From contig NC_091878.1 of assembly GCF_019399895.1 (NCBI RefSeq), positions 310,001 to 374,000 of the forward strand: DNA of 64,000 nucleotides, written 5' to 3'. The translations under genes were made by a program, and so were the position numbers. Shown piece by piece: positions 25,241 to 38,612 of this stretch. The stretch's first letter is position 1; each line of letters opens with the position of its first letter. A model generated the notes under the pieces. The model was not told where the DNA came from, ran no database searches, and saw only the letters and a list, made by a program, of their open reading frames with translations. Source of the stretch: Cardiocondyla obscurior. Its lineage: Eukaryota > Arthropoda > Insecta > Hymenoptera > Formicidae.

Positions 25241-26530
25241 GCGAATAGAGCCCGATGCATGTACATCGAATCTTATACGCGCGGCGAAGTCCGAAAACCT
25301 ACATGTCGGCGCACATCGGCGAGTTGTGTTTTAATTTGAATATATTATGAATTATTAATCAGTCCGTTCGGATATAACAAAATACGACGCGTCGATACAG
25401 TGCCGAAATTGTCGTCTCTTCGTTATTATTATATCATATTACATCACCAATTTTTTTTTTTTTCTTTTTTTTTCTATCAGATTATGATATCATGTTTTTC
25501 GTGATGTATATCTTACGCGACGTTAACTCGGGAATGTAGTAATAAATCTCAAAATTCAAAATTTAGCAAGCAAACCTTATTCTTACTGCAATTATATTTT
25601 ATTATACTGATTGCGAAAATATAGCCTTATTGACGAGTGTAATTTGCAATCGCATTAAAGTAGTTAAAAAATTATTTATTCGATAGTAATTCAAGAAAAA
25701 AAAAATCAGCTGATATTTTTACAAGTACAGTCATCGATCTAAAATATAACATTCATCGTTTCTTAAAGCGACGGTGTACATTACATGTTGGTTTCATTCC
25801 AAACAAATTGCTGAACTATGAAGGCGACAAACATCGTCAGCGATATTTTCTCACATATGTGAGATATGTGTCACGTTGCAAAGTTAGCTGATAATATATA
25901 AGTCTACAGTAACTCAAGCATACTAATCGAGAATTAATAATTGTCGAACGGGAAAAAAAAAAAATTATTATTTCGATTGCATCTGTGCAAGATTCGAAAT
26001 CTGTTTTAATAAGTATAAGAAAATGATAATAAAATATATGATGCAAGAAAATATTACGTCTTACTCGAATATTTATCGGCTCTTTCCATATTTCTTCTTC
26101 GATTCTCTTGCTTTGTACAATTAAATCGTTAATCTACAGATTAATCAACTCTTTGATAAAAGAAAAAAAAAAGAAATTAATCTGTTTTAAACGCAAAAAA
26201 ATATAAATTAATATTTGAGTATGTCGCAATGATTCGACGGAATTGGCGTCGAGGAGAGGCGCGACAGAGCCGGAATTTGGCAGTATAAAGACCTCGCATG
26301 AAAATTCGCGAGGTTAGGCGCGGCCCTGTCTCATTGCTAGAGATCCCCTCTTTCACTTCGAAGGCTGCACCTAAATGCGCTATCCGCCGCGATGCCCCCA
26401 CCAAGTGCATTCCACCTATTTGGGCCCCCCACCATATGGTACCAGGCCGAAAAGTGCAACGGCCTAAATTCACGTAGAGGAAGGTAACAAGGGCCTTGGG
26501 TTTCTCCCACCCGGCGACTCGGTGCAACAA
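25241..26530. other. AT-rich spacer, nothing recognised
   Basis: Poly-T near 25450-25474, otherwise mixed. The 117-codon minus frame at 26177-26530 has no supporting signals. Confidence 0.45.
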
Positions 26531-26539
26531 CCTAATTTC

Positions 26540-27200
26540 TAGAACCCTCCTCCTCTCACTCGCACTCTCTCTCTTCCCTTTTTTTTTCTTTCCTCTTACG
26601 CGTTTCGTTCCCCTTCCCCCCTGGGCGATGCCACCGCCGCCTCCGCCGCCGCCGCCGCCGCCGCTACGTCTTTTTTCATCCTCACCTCGCGCGCGTTACC
26701 CCCTCAGCCCCTTGAGCTCCCACTAACCCTCCGCCGCCCTCCCGTCCACGCCGAAACTCGCTGCTCTCGGTCGGACGTTCGCCGTTTCGCCAGGCCTGCT
26801 CGAACCATCGTATCGCGCTTCTTCTACTTAATGCAATCGCTAGTTGGTTTTCGGCGGCAAGCCCTACCTTCTCCTCTTTCGCCCTGCTCACCGCCATCCG
26901 TTCCCTTCTTCGGCTATACCATCCCTCTTTGCCGATCACCCCGCCGAGCTCCTACGGAACCGCTTACATCTTTCGCCATTCTCTTCTTCTGCGCCGCGTT
27001 CGTTCTCTTTTTCCTTCCCTCTCCGCTTTATTCCTTTTTTTTTTCCCTTTTGCCTTCGTGCAATCGTCTCCGCTTACTAGCGATTCGTGCATGCAATACG
27101 ATCTCTCGTCCTGCTACGGCTAGCACGAAGAAGAGAGCGACTTTGCACTCGCGAGTTCTCTTTCGCTCGTTTTTTCCCTCTCGTTCTCTTTTTCAAGACG
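26540..27200. repeat. Pyrimidine-rich island containing a (CCG)n repeat
   Basis: Strong C/T bias on the + strand with a CCG run at 26631-26664. The overlapping Phe/Ser/Leu/Pro-rich frames are composition artefacts. Confidence 0.55.
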
Positions 27201-28599
27201 GACCAGCGAAGTTTGTCGTGAGGAATCTCTGGCCAATCGCACACGTGATTATTTGAGCGAGGATCAGGTTGAATCGCGAGAAATATACTTTAGTTCGTTC
27301 CGACAGATTTAAAAAACAAAATAATAAAAAATAGTCACACGGCGCCCTGTAGTGCATCTCTCTCTCTTTTTTTTTTTTCCTTTTTTTCTGAACCTGCGTC
27401 ACTCAACGCCGATATTTTTTTTCAGCCCTATTTTTTTCTCTCTCAAAGCCTACTTTTTACTACTGCGTTCCCTTTGCTGCATTCGTAATTATTATTTACG
27501 TCATTGTGACTTTTCTTTTTTCATCTTTAATTGACGAATAATTCTACGTGATACAAGAATATTAAATACAAACGTTCTAGATGCGACACGCTCCTATGAT
27601 ACACTTCTAGAACGCAAACACATTCGGCTATCCGAGATGCTGCGTCCGCGATATTTAAGTCACGTAAGCGTAATAAGAGGCCGCGTAAGCAAATAACATG
27701 TGCAATCATGTTTAGATCGCGCTATGAGAGTCTAGTCCGTCGAAGTTATACAAGCAGCGCGAGAATCGCCGTTTTGCGCCGCAAAAATATTAATCCTCGC
27801 CAATTGTTTTCGAGCCGCGGCGACACTTTACGTTTTCAAGCACGAATATATCTGATGCTTTGAGAAATTTAATTACGAAATTGTGATTTCCATCATTAAT
27901 CAGCGACATAAAAGAAATTGATATAAGAAGCCGTTTAATTTGCGATTAATTAAAAAGATAATATTATTATCGGCAATTAATAATAATAATAGTAGTTTTA
28001 CTAATTTAGGCATTAATATTGTGTCGTGGAGTAAACGTTTTCAACGATTCCCGATGCTTGAGAATCTAGATATTGACTTTGCGCGTCGTCATTAGTCCGG
28101 ATAAATATTGTAATGCGAAAGGTTTTATTCTGATGCGGTCATCGAGTGAGAATAGCAACTGCACAGCTTCCTCAAGTGGGTTAATTTTCTAACCCAGTTT
28201 TTTTTCCCCTCATATGTAGGTCGATCGAATCAAAAAAAGATTCGCGAAGCATATAAATATTTTGTCCTAACGTGAAAAATTGTTACACATAAATACGGAA
28301 GAATAAATGATAACGAAACGATTTTCAATATTCGAAATAAATTTTTTTTTTTTTCGCGCTCCGTCCACCAGTCGGAATAAATATAATACGTACGACTTAC
28401 ATCGCGTCTATTACTCGTTTTAACGTTTTACACGATAATTCGTATGTAGGCGCGGGCAGAGGACGCGCGAACGTTGTTGGAGCTTATTAAAAATGCATCG
28501 AGTCGAGGAGGAACCTAGCAGAGGCGCAAGTTCAATCGGCGGATGAGCTAAAACCGCGCTGAAGAAAATCGGTTAGAAGCAATTGGCGCGTCGCGGCGA
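27201..28599. other. AT-rich spacer, nothing recognised
   Basis: T-rich at 27360-27440, otherwise mixed non-coding sequence. Confidence 0.5.
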
Positions 28600-29400
28600 A
28601 CGCGAGAGCGGAATGCACTTACGTTACTCTCTCGGCGCAAGCCGAAACGCCCGGAGGGAACCAATTCCGTGGTAGCGGCATCGAGGACGGAAGAGAGAAG
28701 CTCGTTCTACCACGTTTCGCGAGAGCGGGTAGGCAAGGGAAGGGAAAAGAAGAGAAAGGGAGAGAAGAAGGTACGGACGCGGTGGAGGCGAACGGTGCAG
28801 CAAAAGTAGGAGAGACAGACGAGAAGAAGGGGCGGGAGGGCACGGAGGAGGGTCAAATCATCCTTGCACAAGACGATACGAGACAACCTCCATTCCCCTT
28901 CGGGCGTAGCGACTTTCGTCCGATAAAGTCACCCCGGTGGCGCGGGGACGAGGGGGAGGGAAACCTCCGAGAGGCCTCCGGAGAACCGCGCTTTCGAATT
29001 TCACGCGAAATTCGGTCAATTTTGGCGCGCCTGCACATTGTACCGCGCCCGCGCGACCAGCCCCGTTTTATCATTGCACGCGCTACGATTTTGTCGTTTT
29101 ATTCTTTTCTACCCGCTCCTCTCTCGCCGTATCGCCCTGACGTTCGTTTCGCACGATCTTCGGACTTTGTGGCGTGCCGCGCCGCGAAAAGATGATCGGT
29201 GTTAGACGCGACCGAGGACGGTTGACGGAGCATAGAAAGGAGCCTCGGCGTTGCACACGCACAGGTTTCCTCGCTTGGTTCGCGGTCCCGCGTTTCATGC
29301 GGATCAATGCCCCGGCAAAAGTTCTTTGAGCCGAGGACCACCTGCCCGCGAAGGACCCGCCCAGAGCGCGCAACGGCACCGGTGCATTGGCCCCTGTTAC
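28600..29400. other. GC-rich island, purine-biased in its first part
   Basis: The + strand is purine-rich at 28680-28860 and CpG-rich throughout. Long frames exist in several registers on both strands (98-137 codons), which points to stop-poor GC-rich composition. It may be a regulatory island; no exon boundaries are convincing. Confidence 0.35.
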
Positions 29401-32400
29401 TCCCGTACGTCGTGACTTTACTTCTCAAAAGACTTAAAGAATTTAGAGAGTACTTGACTCGACTTAGCCGTCACGTGTACACGAGATTTGACGCTCTTTG
29501 TGGAACCAAATGCCGTGCGTTCCAAGTTTCCGCTGGTAAAAGAGACATAATACCGGTAATAAGTACCTTCCTCATTTCCTCAAATTTTCCTCGGCAATTT
29601 TTACAACAAGTTCGTATTTATGTGCAAATTAATCGAGCATATGCAACGAGCTGACTTTTAAAGCGCGTCTCGAGAAAGTGTATATCTTCAATTTTATTCA
29701 ATTTTATTAAGAACACGATACTTTAAAAAGTTGTTACGGAATGGAAACCGAAATGGCTTTTATTTAGATGAGCAATAAAAACCCTGCGAGTTGCTGCTTT
29801 ATTCATGCAGTATTTTCCTTTGCGAGCTTTCTGGACGAATGCGCCATCCGTTAATGCTATTCTTAACAAAACGACGACGTCAATTCTTTATTACGACTGC
29901 GGGGAAAATCGATAGGTAAAATTGCAGGAATCGCAGAAGTTGCGTTCTTGTATGGGGAGAATCGGTGCTTCGAAATTTAGAAATTGGATTCGAAAGTTAA
30001 CATTTCAGCCCGATCGAGCGTCGAGTGTCGCCGTAAATTTCGCGATGACGAATCGTTCCGGCCGACTGTTTCGGGCGTTCGAATTTTTTCGTTACGATGC
30101 AACGGCCTTAAACCCTCTAGGACCAAACGGCGGGTAGCGTGCGTGACTGCGGTGCGTGTGCATGCGCGCCTCGTGTTCGCTCGCGTGTGCATATGTAGCG
30201 CGCGTACGTGCGCTCGGAGCATAGGCGTGCTTTTCGTGCGGTGCAACCGACCCGCTCGCGCGATTGGTTGCACCGGCGCCGAAACTTTATTTCCAGAATG
30301 TTTGATTTGAGAAAGAAATAGCTCTGACTCGTTCCGCCGGTTTTCGTCTTCTTCTGCAAACCGCACCGTGTATTTTACAATTTCTCGGTATTCCACGACG
30401 CAGAAAATCCGGCCGACGCACAATTACGCGCGCGCGCGTGCGACTATCGTATCTCTTTCTCGCGCGGGCCGACAACGTGCGCTTACATTGATATTTTTGT
30501 GACCCCCCGAGAATAAATCCCCACGGCGCATCGCGGTCGTGCCGAATTATTATTTTAATCCAGTTTCGTTTCATCTTACACTATTCCGGTTACTAATGGC
30601 GAAACGCAAAAGGGAATTGATAGATTATCCCCATCTGTGTCTTAATGCACGGACGCGAATAGGTACGTCGTTTTAAGTATTGGATACGACGGATTTACCG
30701 TCAGGCTTCTCACGAGAAACTTAATTAGTACAAGTTACGTGTTCAAATTTATAGCGCTAAAATATTCATCGGTAACCGCATTTCGCGAATTAATTTCTTC
30801 TAATTGTAAGAGTAATTAGACATCGCGAATAAAAATTATTTCCTCTCATTTATACTCGTTTTGTGTTCGTGGGACGAGGATAATAAAAAAACGATAAGAT
30901 CGTTTCTGAAATTTTTCACGAAAATAATAACTGTACAAAACTAGATCTACCAATTTGCAAAGTAGCCGAGTGTTTCTCAAACAGTACGCGTCTCGCTATT
31001 TTTTTTTTTTTTTCTCTCTTCTTTTTTCGCGAATTGAAGAGAAACCCGTCGCTGAGGAATTTTTGCGGTTTCAGAACGAAGCTTAGTTAACGCGAGAATC
31101 CAATGGCATCGAGCATGATGAAATAGAAACGAAAAGAAAAGAAGCGAAAAAATAAAAATAAGAGAGAGAGAAAGAAGGAAAGGAAAGAAGTGAAGCCGAA
31201 ATGAGAGCGCGGGGCAGTCTCGAGCGCGGATAAGCGACGCGTACACTGACGCAACGTGAATTTTGGCCCAGCCCGGTCACGGTTTCGTAGGCACGCTAAA
31301 AATTCTTTTTCGTCTTCCTCTCGACAATTGTTTCGTTGCATCCTGCCTGGCCGTGCTCCGCCGCAAGCCCTGAGAGCGGAACGAACCGGGGTGCTAGCGT
31401 GTATTTCGGCGTTTCGTATCTGGCGAGCGATGGATACCTTCCCGAAACACGAAACGGGCGTATTAAGAGGCATTAACGAGAATCTATATTCCGCGAAGTA
31501 AGGAGCTCGTCATTTTTCCCGATTTCTCCCGTAAAGATTCTAATCTCTATTTTCTCTCGCAATCCTGACCCTCCTTCATGTTAATTCTTTAACGGAATTG
31601 AGCAATTTAGGCGCTTAATAAGAATCGTATGCGAGATACGTTATAAGACTTCCTTGAAAGATTGTTTGCTTACCCGTTTGTGAATTTTTTTTCGTCTGGC
31701 GCGATACATTTGATTACCATCTGCTTATTTTTCTTTTTTTTTTTTTTTTTTTGCGGGTTATAATGCAATGACCGGTGGATGAAAAGCAGGAAGGTAGAAC
31801 GACGAAGCGCACAAGCCGTTGCTCGAGCAAGTGCGAATTCGGAATGATCTTTATCTCGGACAATGTAAATTTTTTTTTCAGGCTACTTTATGCACGGTAC
31901 ATCATTACATTATGCATTACGTTTCGAAAATGATAAATACATTCGAATATTAATATAAACATATTTTTCAGATTTTATTATGCAACTCTGAAATTTTTTT
32001 TTTTTTTTTAGAATAATATCGCAAATGTATGTTTTTAATTGAAAATTTTAAGAAAAGTGTAATCAATCTGGCGAATTTATAAATGTTGAAGTTGCGTAAA
32101 TAACAAACTTGTCCCCCTTCGCCCCTTCTCCACCCCTCTTCTCTCTGTCTCTCTCACTGCATTATTTCCCCTTCTCGTAATTTTTTCATATTTATGCGCC
32201 GTCACATATTTATCCAATATGTCGAATGCTTTTAAAATTCCTAAGTTTATTTTACAAAATGTATTTTCTGGATTGGTTATTACGTGTATAAAATTTTAAT
32301 TGCATATTGCGCATTTCAAATTTTAATTGGTAATTACAGATGATAATAATTTCCTCCCATATATTCCGTGATATATACGCGACCCGTAATGTATTCTCTG

Positions 32401-34225
32401 TAACTTATGCTAGTATACTCTGAAAAACCTTTAAACTAGTTTTATCTATACGCGATAATATCACATCACTAATAATATAGTAATGTCATTAAACGCTTTT
32501 GTACTTTACGAATCCTGCCGCTATAATAGTCCACCAAATAATAAATAACAAGTATCAGGAATTGGGTTTATCGATATCGCCGTGCTGTTTCTTTCTTTTT
32601 CTTTTTTTCTTTCGACCATCGTGCTTATTTACCAGAAATCAAAAATACAAGAATCGGGAATATCGAAACGACTAAGATTCATCCCGAAGAAAACGCCGTC
32701 ATACGATAACCATTCCAAACACTGCGCCCTTCTGCCGCATTAATATCCGTCAAATGTGTGTGTATATGTGGCGTTTGTGCGGCGGTTTATCAGACGGTTT
32801 TATGAAAAGGAAAAAAAAAAAAAAAAAAAAAAAAAGGAGGAAAGCAAAGAGCTGCGCTCGGGACTGTTGAGCGTGATCAGCATTATTGAATTAGCGCGAT
32901 TGGCGTACGGTCGGAATTTCGCGATGGTTGCGCGGACCCGATGTGTTTGCATTAGCGAAGGCCGCCTGAGGGAATATTGCGTTTCGATTGGACATACACG
33001 CGCAAATCGCGGACGATAAATATTAATTATTTTTGTTTGTCTCCTATCGCGCGGCCCGGCATTAATAACATTTCGATCTCGCGTGCGCTCGCGCTTGCAC
33101 GCCTGCTTCCGTCCTGCATCGCGTGTCTCCTCTCCGCCCATCTCTTTCTCTCTTCTCTCGCGAGTAAAACCATAACGCGCGCCGGCAAACGAATTGGTTA
33201 GCGCTCTCTCGATGTGCTTTCCTCTACCTGCGCATAATGACCTCACCCTCCCTCTGGCCGCCGACAAAAACGTTCAAGTAACAGCGATGATGATGTCTGT
33301 GCGTGCCCAACCCCCCGCGCGCACGCACTCTTTTACGCGCTCCCCCTCCCCGCGCGGGGTTCCCCATCCCCGGCGATCGGCGGAGTCCCCGCTCGCCCCC
33401 ATGTCGCCGCCATCGTCATCGCCAGCAACCCCGGGGGGAATACGTAACCGAGGTTACAATGATCGTCGCGCGAATACGTAATTTTCGCAAACAAAGTAGC
33501 CCGGCAAATAATAAAATGCGCCTGTTTACCTTGACCGATGCAGAATCTCCGAGTTACCGTCCGGTCATTCGCAAGATGAACATCCGCGGCGACGGCTAAT
33601 GCGACGACCTCGCCGGTCGTTATTTTCGATATAGTTTTACCACCGATAACCGAGGCTCGTGGCCGTCCGCGCGCTGACCATTTCCGAGTATACGTATCGC
33701 GCAATCCTATCGTTATCTTTAAGTATAAGAAGAAAAGACCGGAGCGAGAAGTTCGACGCTCGAGTCGCAAATCTATTTCTGTAAATACGTTATCAGCGAG
33801 CGAGCGGCAAATCTATTAATTATTAATGAAAAAGAATTATCCGTCTTTTTGTAAAGTAACGTTATTAATTGCTATACGTTTATTTGACACGTATGTTAAT
33901 TGTATAAAAATAATAAATTCTTTTCTTTTTATTCTTGCAATTTTTTTATTGTCTTTTAAATAATTTTAAGGCGTGTATGATCCTAGCAACGATTTATATA
34001 TTGCTTCCACAAACTAGATGTGATCACAGACTCTGATTTATTATTGATATATGAATCCCAGGCAAAGATATTTTTTTTTTAACTTGCAATATTTTTAAGA
34101 TACTGGAAAAATACACCCACCCGTTGTTTTTTAAAAAAATTCTAATTCGCGTGCGTTTTTACATTCGGAGACATTTTAATTAATTTTAATAATTTCTTTA
34201 TAATAATTGTTGTCGGTTTACTTAC
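29401..34225. other. Mixed spacer with no supported gene
   Basis: AT-rich with GC-richer patches at 29900-30500, 31050-31500 and 32860-33780. A good acceptor (poly-T then TTTCAG ending about 31881) is followed by only a short open frame. Poly-T at 31736-31752 and poly-A at 32814-32834. Nothing could be assigned. Confidence 0.4.
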
Positions 34226-35220
34226 ATTTGGAGCTTTCGGTTAGGTTAGGGTAGGTGGTTTTGCATCCTTCCTTCCTTCCTTCCTCCCGTGGCAGTTCCT
34301 GGATTATCCTGACGTGTTTGTTGTAGCACTTTAAATCGTTCGACACTACACTGCTCTGCTTAATTTTTTTATAATCTCTAGCAGCGATCACTATCACTCG
34401 AACGACCGAAGGAATGACGGATTACCGCGGCGATTTTTTCCGATTAAAATTGATCAAGCGCGTCGAATGATCGTCCGTTGTATGAATTTACATTTTCGAT
34501 ACTTGATACCGTAGCGTTCCTTTCGACGGGTTGATCCAACGGGTTGATTTAGACGATTTCACTCGAGTCGTCCTCGGCCTCGAAACAAGAAACGCCGCGA
34601 TGTAAACCGAGTCTAAGAGTCACCTTTTGATTCAGCCTCGTCGGCGGAGTAAACGACGCACCAACACCGAGATTCAGATTACATGGTCCCTGTGCACTTA
34701 ATCTTCCCCGAGTTCGTCAAAATCTTGTTCGATGCGGAGTGAGAACCTCGGCCGCGACGAAGAAGACGGGCCAGGTGCAGATCTGGCACCCTGGCAATGG
34801 CGGTTCGCCGGAATCCATTGAACGTCGCTGAAGGAGATGGCGAGCGAAGCGGGTTGGTAACGTCGCCGAACTCGCGGCGCAATTCAGGTTGGACGCTCCG
34901 CGCGCTGCACCGGCCACATAACCTTGTCCTTCCGAAGCACTTTTTTGAGGCGCGAAACGTAGCACAGAACGACAAGTGGAATGTCGTACGAGCACAGAAA
35001 ACGATTGTCCGTTCTTTAGTCAACGATGTTGACACTCGTTCGTACGCGACTTTTTCCGATCCGCGATGAAAAACACGCGAAATAGCAGAGCGATTTGCGA
35101 CACGTCCTTACGCTCGGTGCTTCGCGACTAGACTATTTGGCCGTTAGAGATTTCGGTCGTTAGATAGAAAGAGAGAACCGAGTAAATGGAGTGAGACAGC
35201 AATAGGTCCGATCGTCAACT
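34226..35220 (-). ncRNA. Candidate minus-strand 5' leader exon
   Basis: This block is unlike its neighbours: balanced composition, few simple repeats, CpG-rich. On the minus strand it ends at a consensus GTAAGT donor (from 34225). A TCAGTT initiator-like motif lies at 35222-35217, which I use as a provisional start. Two overlapping open frames of 118 and 92 codons begin with GTG rather than ATG, so I treat it as untranslated. It could be the first exon of the minus-strand transcript seen at 8.9-9.4 kb, but no joining evidence is visible. Confidence 0.3.
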
Positions 35221-38200
35221 GAACGCTGTCCGTCTCGGCCGGAGTTCTCGGAATCGCTGAGCTCGACGCCGAGTTGATCTGTTTACATTTTTTTATGTGC
35301 TCACCGAGCTCGAGGTGTCTCTTCCAAAATAGAAAAACAAGTCACTTTCTCGAGCCTTAAAACATCGTCGTTTCAAAACATCTGTTCGCGCAAGCTAGAA
35401 AGTAATCTAACAATTCACATATTTAATAATTAAAACAAAACTCCCGCAACTAGAATTTAATGCCTTTCTTGTAAAAGATTAATTACTCCCGCTCGTTATT
35501 CGCAACATTTCGAATTTAATTCCAACAGATATTTTCACAGATCGGACAAACTTTGCTAATTAAAAAATCGGCGCAAATCTTTTATAACCTAATCGACCCG
35601 ATCTTCAGAATATGTTTCGCGCGTCGCGATACATTTTATACATAATGGACATGTGCTTTTTATCGGGTTTTTCGTGTCGGGCCTCACTTGGCTCGTTTCC
35701 GCAAAATGCAAACGCACGCTTCCTGGTACGCGGCACGGGCGGATGCGTGCGTGTGCGTGTGAGACGCAGTCAAGTTCGCTTTGAGCAAAGGCGGAAGACG
35801 CGCGTTAGGACGTGCGGCAGAAATGAAATAAAAAGGAAGATTACGGGGCTGTGCCGCACGGCCCGGGTGGGCAGGCATATAGGAAGCGCACAACCGGCCG
35901 GGTCGTTACTAATGGAATGCAGAATAACGTCGAAACGTTTACTGTATTTCTACTCTATACGCGCGTGTATTCGGGTTTATTCGTGGCAACACCCTTTGGT
36001 GCCTCTGCATCAATTCTTTTCACTCTCTAAAATAGATATTTGTCTGTAGCGATACCGACTGTCAACTAAGAGATAACGGAATAGAAGCCTGAGCTCTACA
36101 GAGTTAGTCACACGGCAATAATCGCGAGATATTGCATACGACGCGTCATAAAGTAATCGGTAGTATTCGCCAGTTTAAAATCTCGTATCGCAATCGTGGG
36201 TGGCTATCAGCGAAATTCCATACGGAACCCGTAAATTTCCTAACGCAAAACCGTCAAGGTTCGGCCGCGATTCAGTTGTCCTTGGCTTTATTCGCCGGGA
36301 GAGAGAAACCCGAAATGCAAAAGCGGCCCGTTCGAGTTAGACAACGAGAAAACCACTCGACCGCATTTGTTTCCTTCAGTTAACAACGTTACTTAATAAA
36401 TGACAATGGATTTGATAATCGTTCGGTCGGACTTGTGTTGAAAATTAAAACAAGTTATTCTCGGATTCTAGAAAAAAAAAAAACAGTCGTTAATCCCTTG
36501 CAACGTGATTTAACATTGCGCTATTTTAATTACTCAAGTATAATATCCTTATTTCACCTGAACGAAAAGTATTTAGAAAAAAAAAATGAGATACGTTAAG
36601 AAGCATCTTTACGCAGCCTTTTTATTATTCTATTTTTTTTTCTTTCTTTCTTTTATGTAATACTCTAAAAAATAAATACGTATATTACGTGATTTTGTTT
36701 TTCTTTTCTCTTATGAACGCGAGATCCGACATAAGTCCAGGCACTTTGTCTATTCAGAAACCCGCCGCTACACTCGTACGTAGTCGATAAAACGTATCTA
36801 CTTGCTTGGCCTTCCTTCTCCCTACCAGAGCGTTTCATTTCTCTTTCGTATTAGACTCGCGTTACGGTCACTGACGTGAATTTAGACGAAGGTCAAGACG
36901 TCTGGTCGCGTCTCGTCGTAATGATCGCCTCACATAATGCCCGAACCGGCGTGTGAATAATCGTCTGCGGGTCAAGCTGTCCGTACTGATAAATACGTGC
37001 TAGACTCTATGCTTGCGCAACAAGCGTTAGAATGGGTAACGTAGCACAATTAAAAAAAAGAAAAACCCCGCGAAATTAGTCGAACGAAAGTGGAACGGAA
37101 GAAACAGCATTCGATCAGCCGATATAAAAGCTGATACCCGGCTATTTATTCGATATAAAAATTTTTTCGAGCGATTGTATATCGTCACGACGTTCACATC
37201 GCCGGCCTTTACCCAACGTGCGCTATTGCCGCTATTGTTTTTGTTTAATTGACACCGCGCGCGTCCGTCAGGTTGTTGTGTGATTTTACATGTATCTGAC
37301 AGAGTTTGTCGCATTAAATATCAAAACCCACTCTTTTTCGATACGAAAAATTTTGTTTCCGGTTTCTTTTTGCAGCGATCGGATTTCAGAAATTAAGCGT
37401 TTGTGGAAAGTACAGAGGATGCCATGGTATTAAAGCACATCCTGTTGCATTAATATCGCTGCTTCGTTCGTTTCGGGGGAAAAAAAAAAAATAAAAAAAA
37501 AAAACAGGTGCGGGTACAAGTGCATCGGATGACAAACGGTCGCACGTGACATCGGATCGGTATTAAATCTCCTTTCGCGGGTCATAAACATAATTTTTAG
37601 AAGGAGGAGTCGGTACGAGTCATAAATGTGACGTTACAATATAAACTCTTTCCGTCCGCTCGGTGTCCATTTTTGAAGCATACACGTTTTACGTTGCGAG
37701 ACAGATAAGGGCAGATGTTAGTCCTACCGCGCGCGAACTTAATTAACTGAATAATCGCGTGACGTAGGTCATCTGTGCGGAAAATTTCGGACGGCCAAAT
37801 AAAAAGACGGATATATGTAGAAATAAGTGCGCGCCGTCGTGGACAAATAAATAATGTTACGTACAATTTAAGTGTAACGTACCAGGGCAAGGGGGGAGCG
37901 GAGAGAGGGAGGGACCTAATAATTTTCGTCATAAAATCGGCATCCACTTACTCGTTGTAAAAAATTTACCCGCGCAATTAAAAATTACAACGTTGCTTAA
38001 TGCCGAAATAATATCTAATTAATTAGGTATGCGCTGAAGGATGCGCATAATTAACGGAAGCTTACTGCTCTTAATTAATACGAAGGTTTATTTTGCCTTA
38101 ACGGAATTTCGTTTTCTAATATATTCTACTGGAGCAAATTAACAGTTATTAGAACGTTCTTGATTTCCACTTCCAGCACATACGAAAGAATGTACTAATT

Positions 38201-38398
38201 AGAGAGAGTTGAAGAGATACAATACCTTGACGGAAATCACGCGAAAGACTGCGCAATTTTCTCCGTCTCCTGTTAAAAGACAAAGACATTTCTCGAGGCG
38301 AAACGTAGAGAGTATTTAAATGTAGTGATTTATATCAATAAAAGTCGCGCGATAGATTAAAAAGGCATTTGCGTACAAGCGCACGTTACGTACATACA
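35221..38398. other. Mixed spacer with no supported gene
   Basis: Non-coding mixed sequence. The 145-codon frame at 35612-36049 lacks splice or family support. An acceptor-like TTTTTGCAG ends near 37375 and is followed by short frames only. Confidence 0.4.
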
Positions 38399-38612
38399 AC
38401 GAAGTGCAGATATGGCGATTTCTGCGGCGATAGCGGCTAGCGTACGTATTCCTAAGTGGCAGAGGCAGGGGATGAGAGAACGGGGAGAAAATCAGTCATC
38501 GGCAAACCGGCCGGCGCGGTATGTACACGCGATACATGTGAAACTCGACGCACACGACGCTATAATAATGTCACGTTCGCTAGCTGCCGTCGGCATATCT
38601 GCCTCTCAGCGT
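38399..38612. mobile_element. MITE-like inverted-repeat element, copy 2
   Basis: The left end (38399-38450, with GCAGATATGGC, then GCGGCTAGCGTACG) pairs imperfectly with the right end (38571-38612), whose complement reads GAGGCAGATATGCC and then GGCAGCTAGCGAACG. The same two blocks occur in the ends of the element at 9686-9942. About 120 bases of interior have no transposase. One arm carries an 8-10 base gap relative to the other, so the copy is old or rearranged. Confidence 0.5.

Noticed and set aside
34239..34256. TTAGG-type telomere repeat
   Set aside because: Only about two units are present, too few for an interstitial telomere array.
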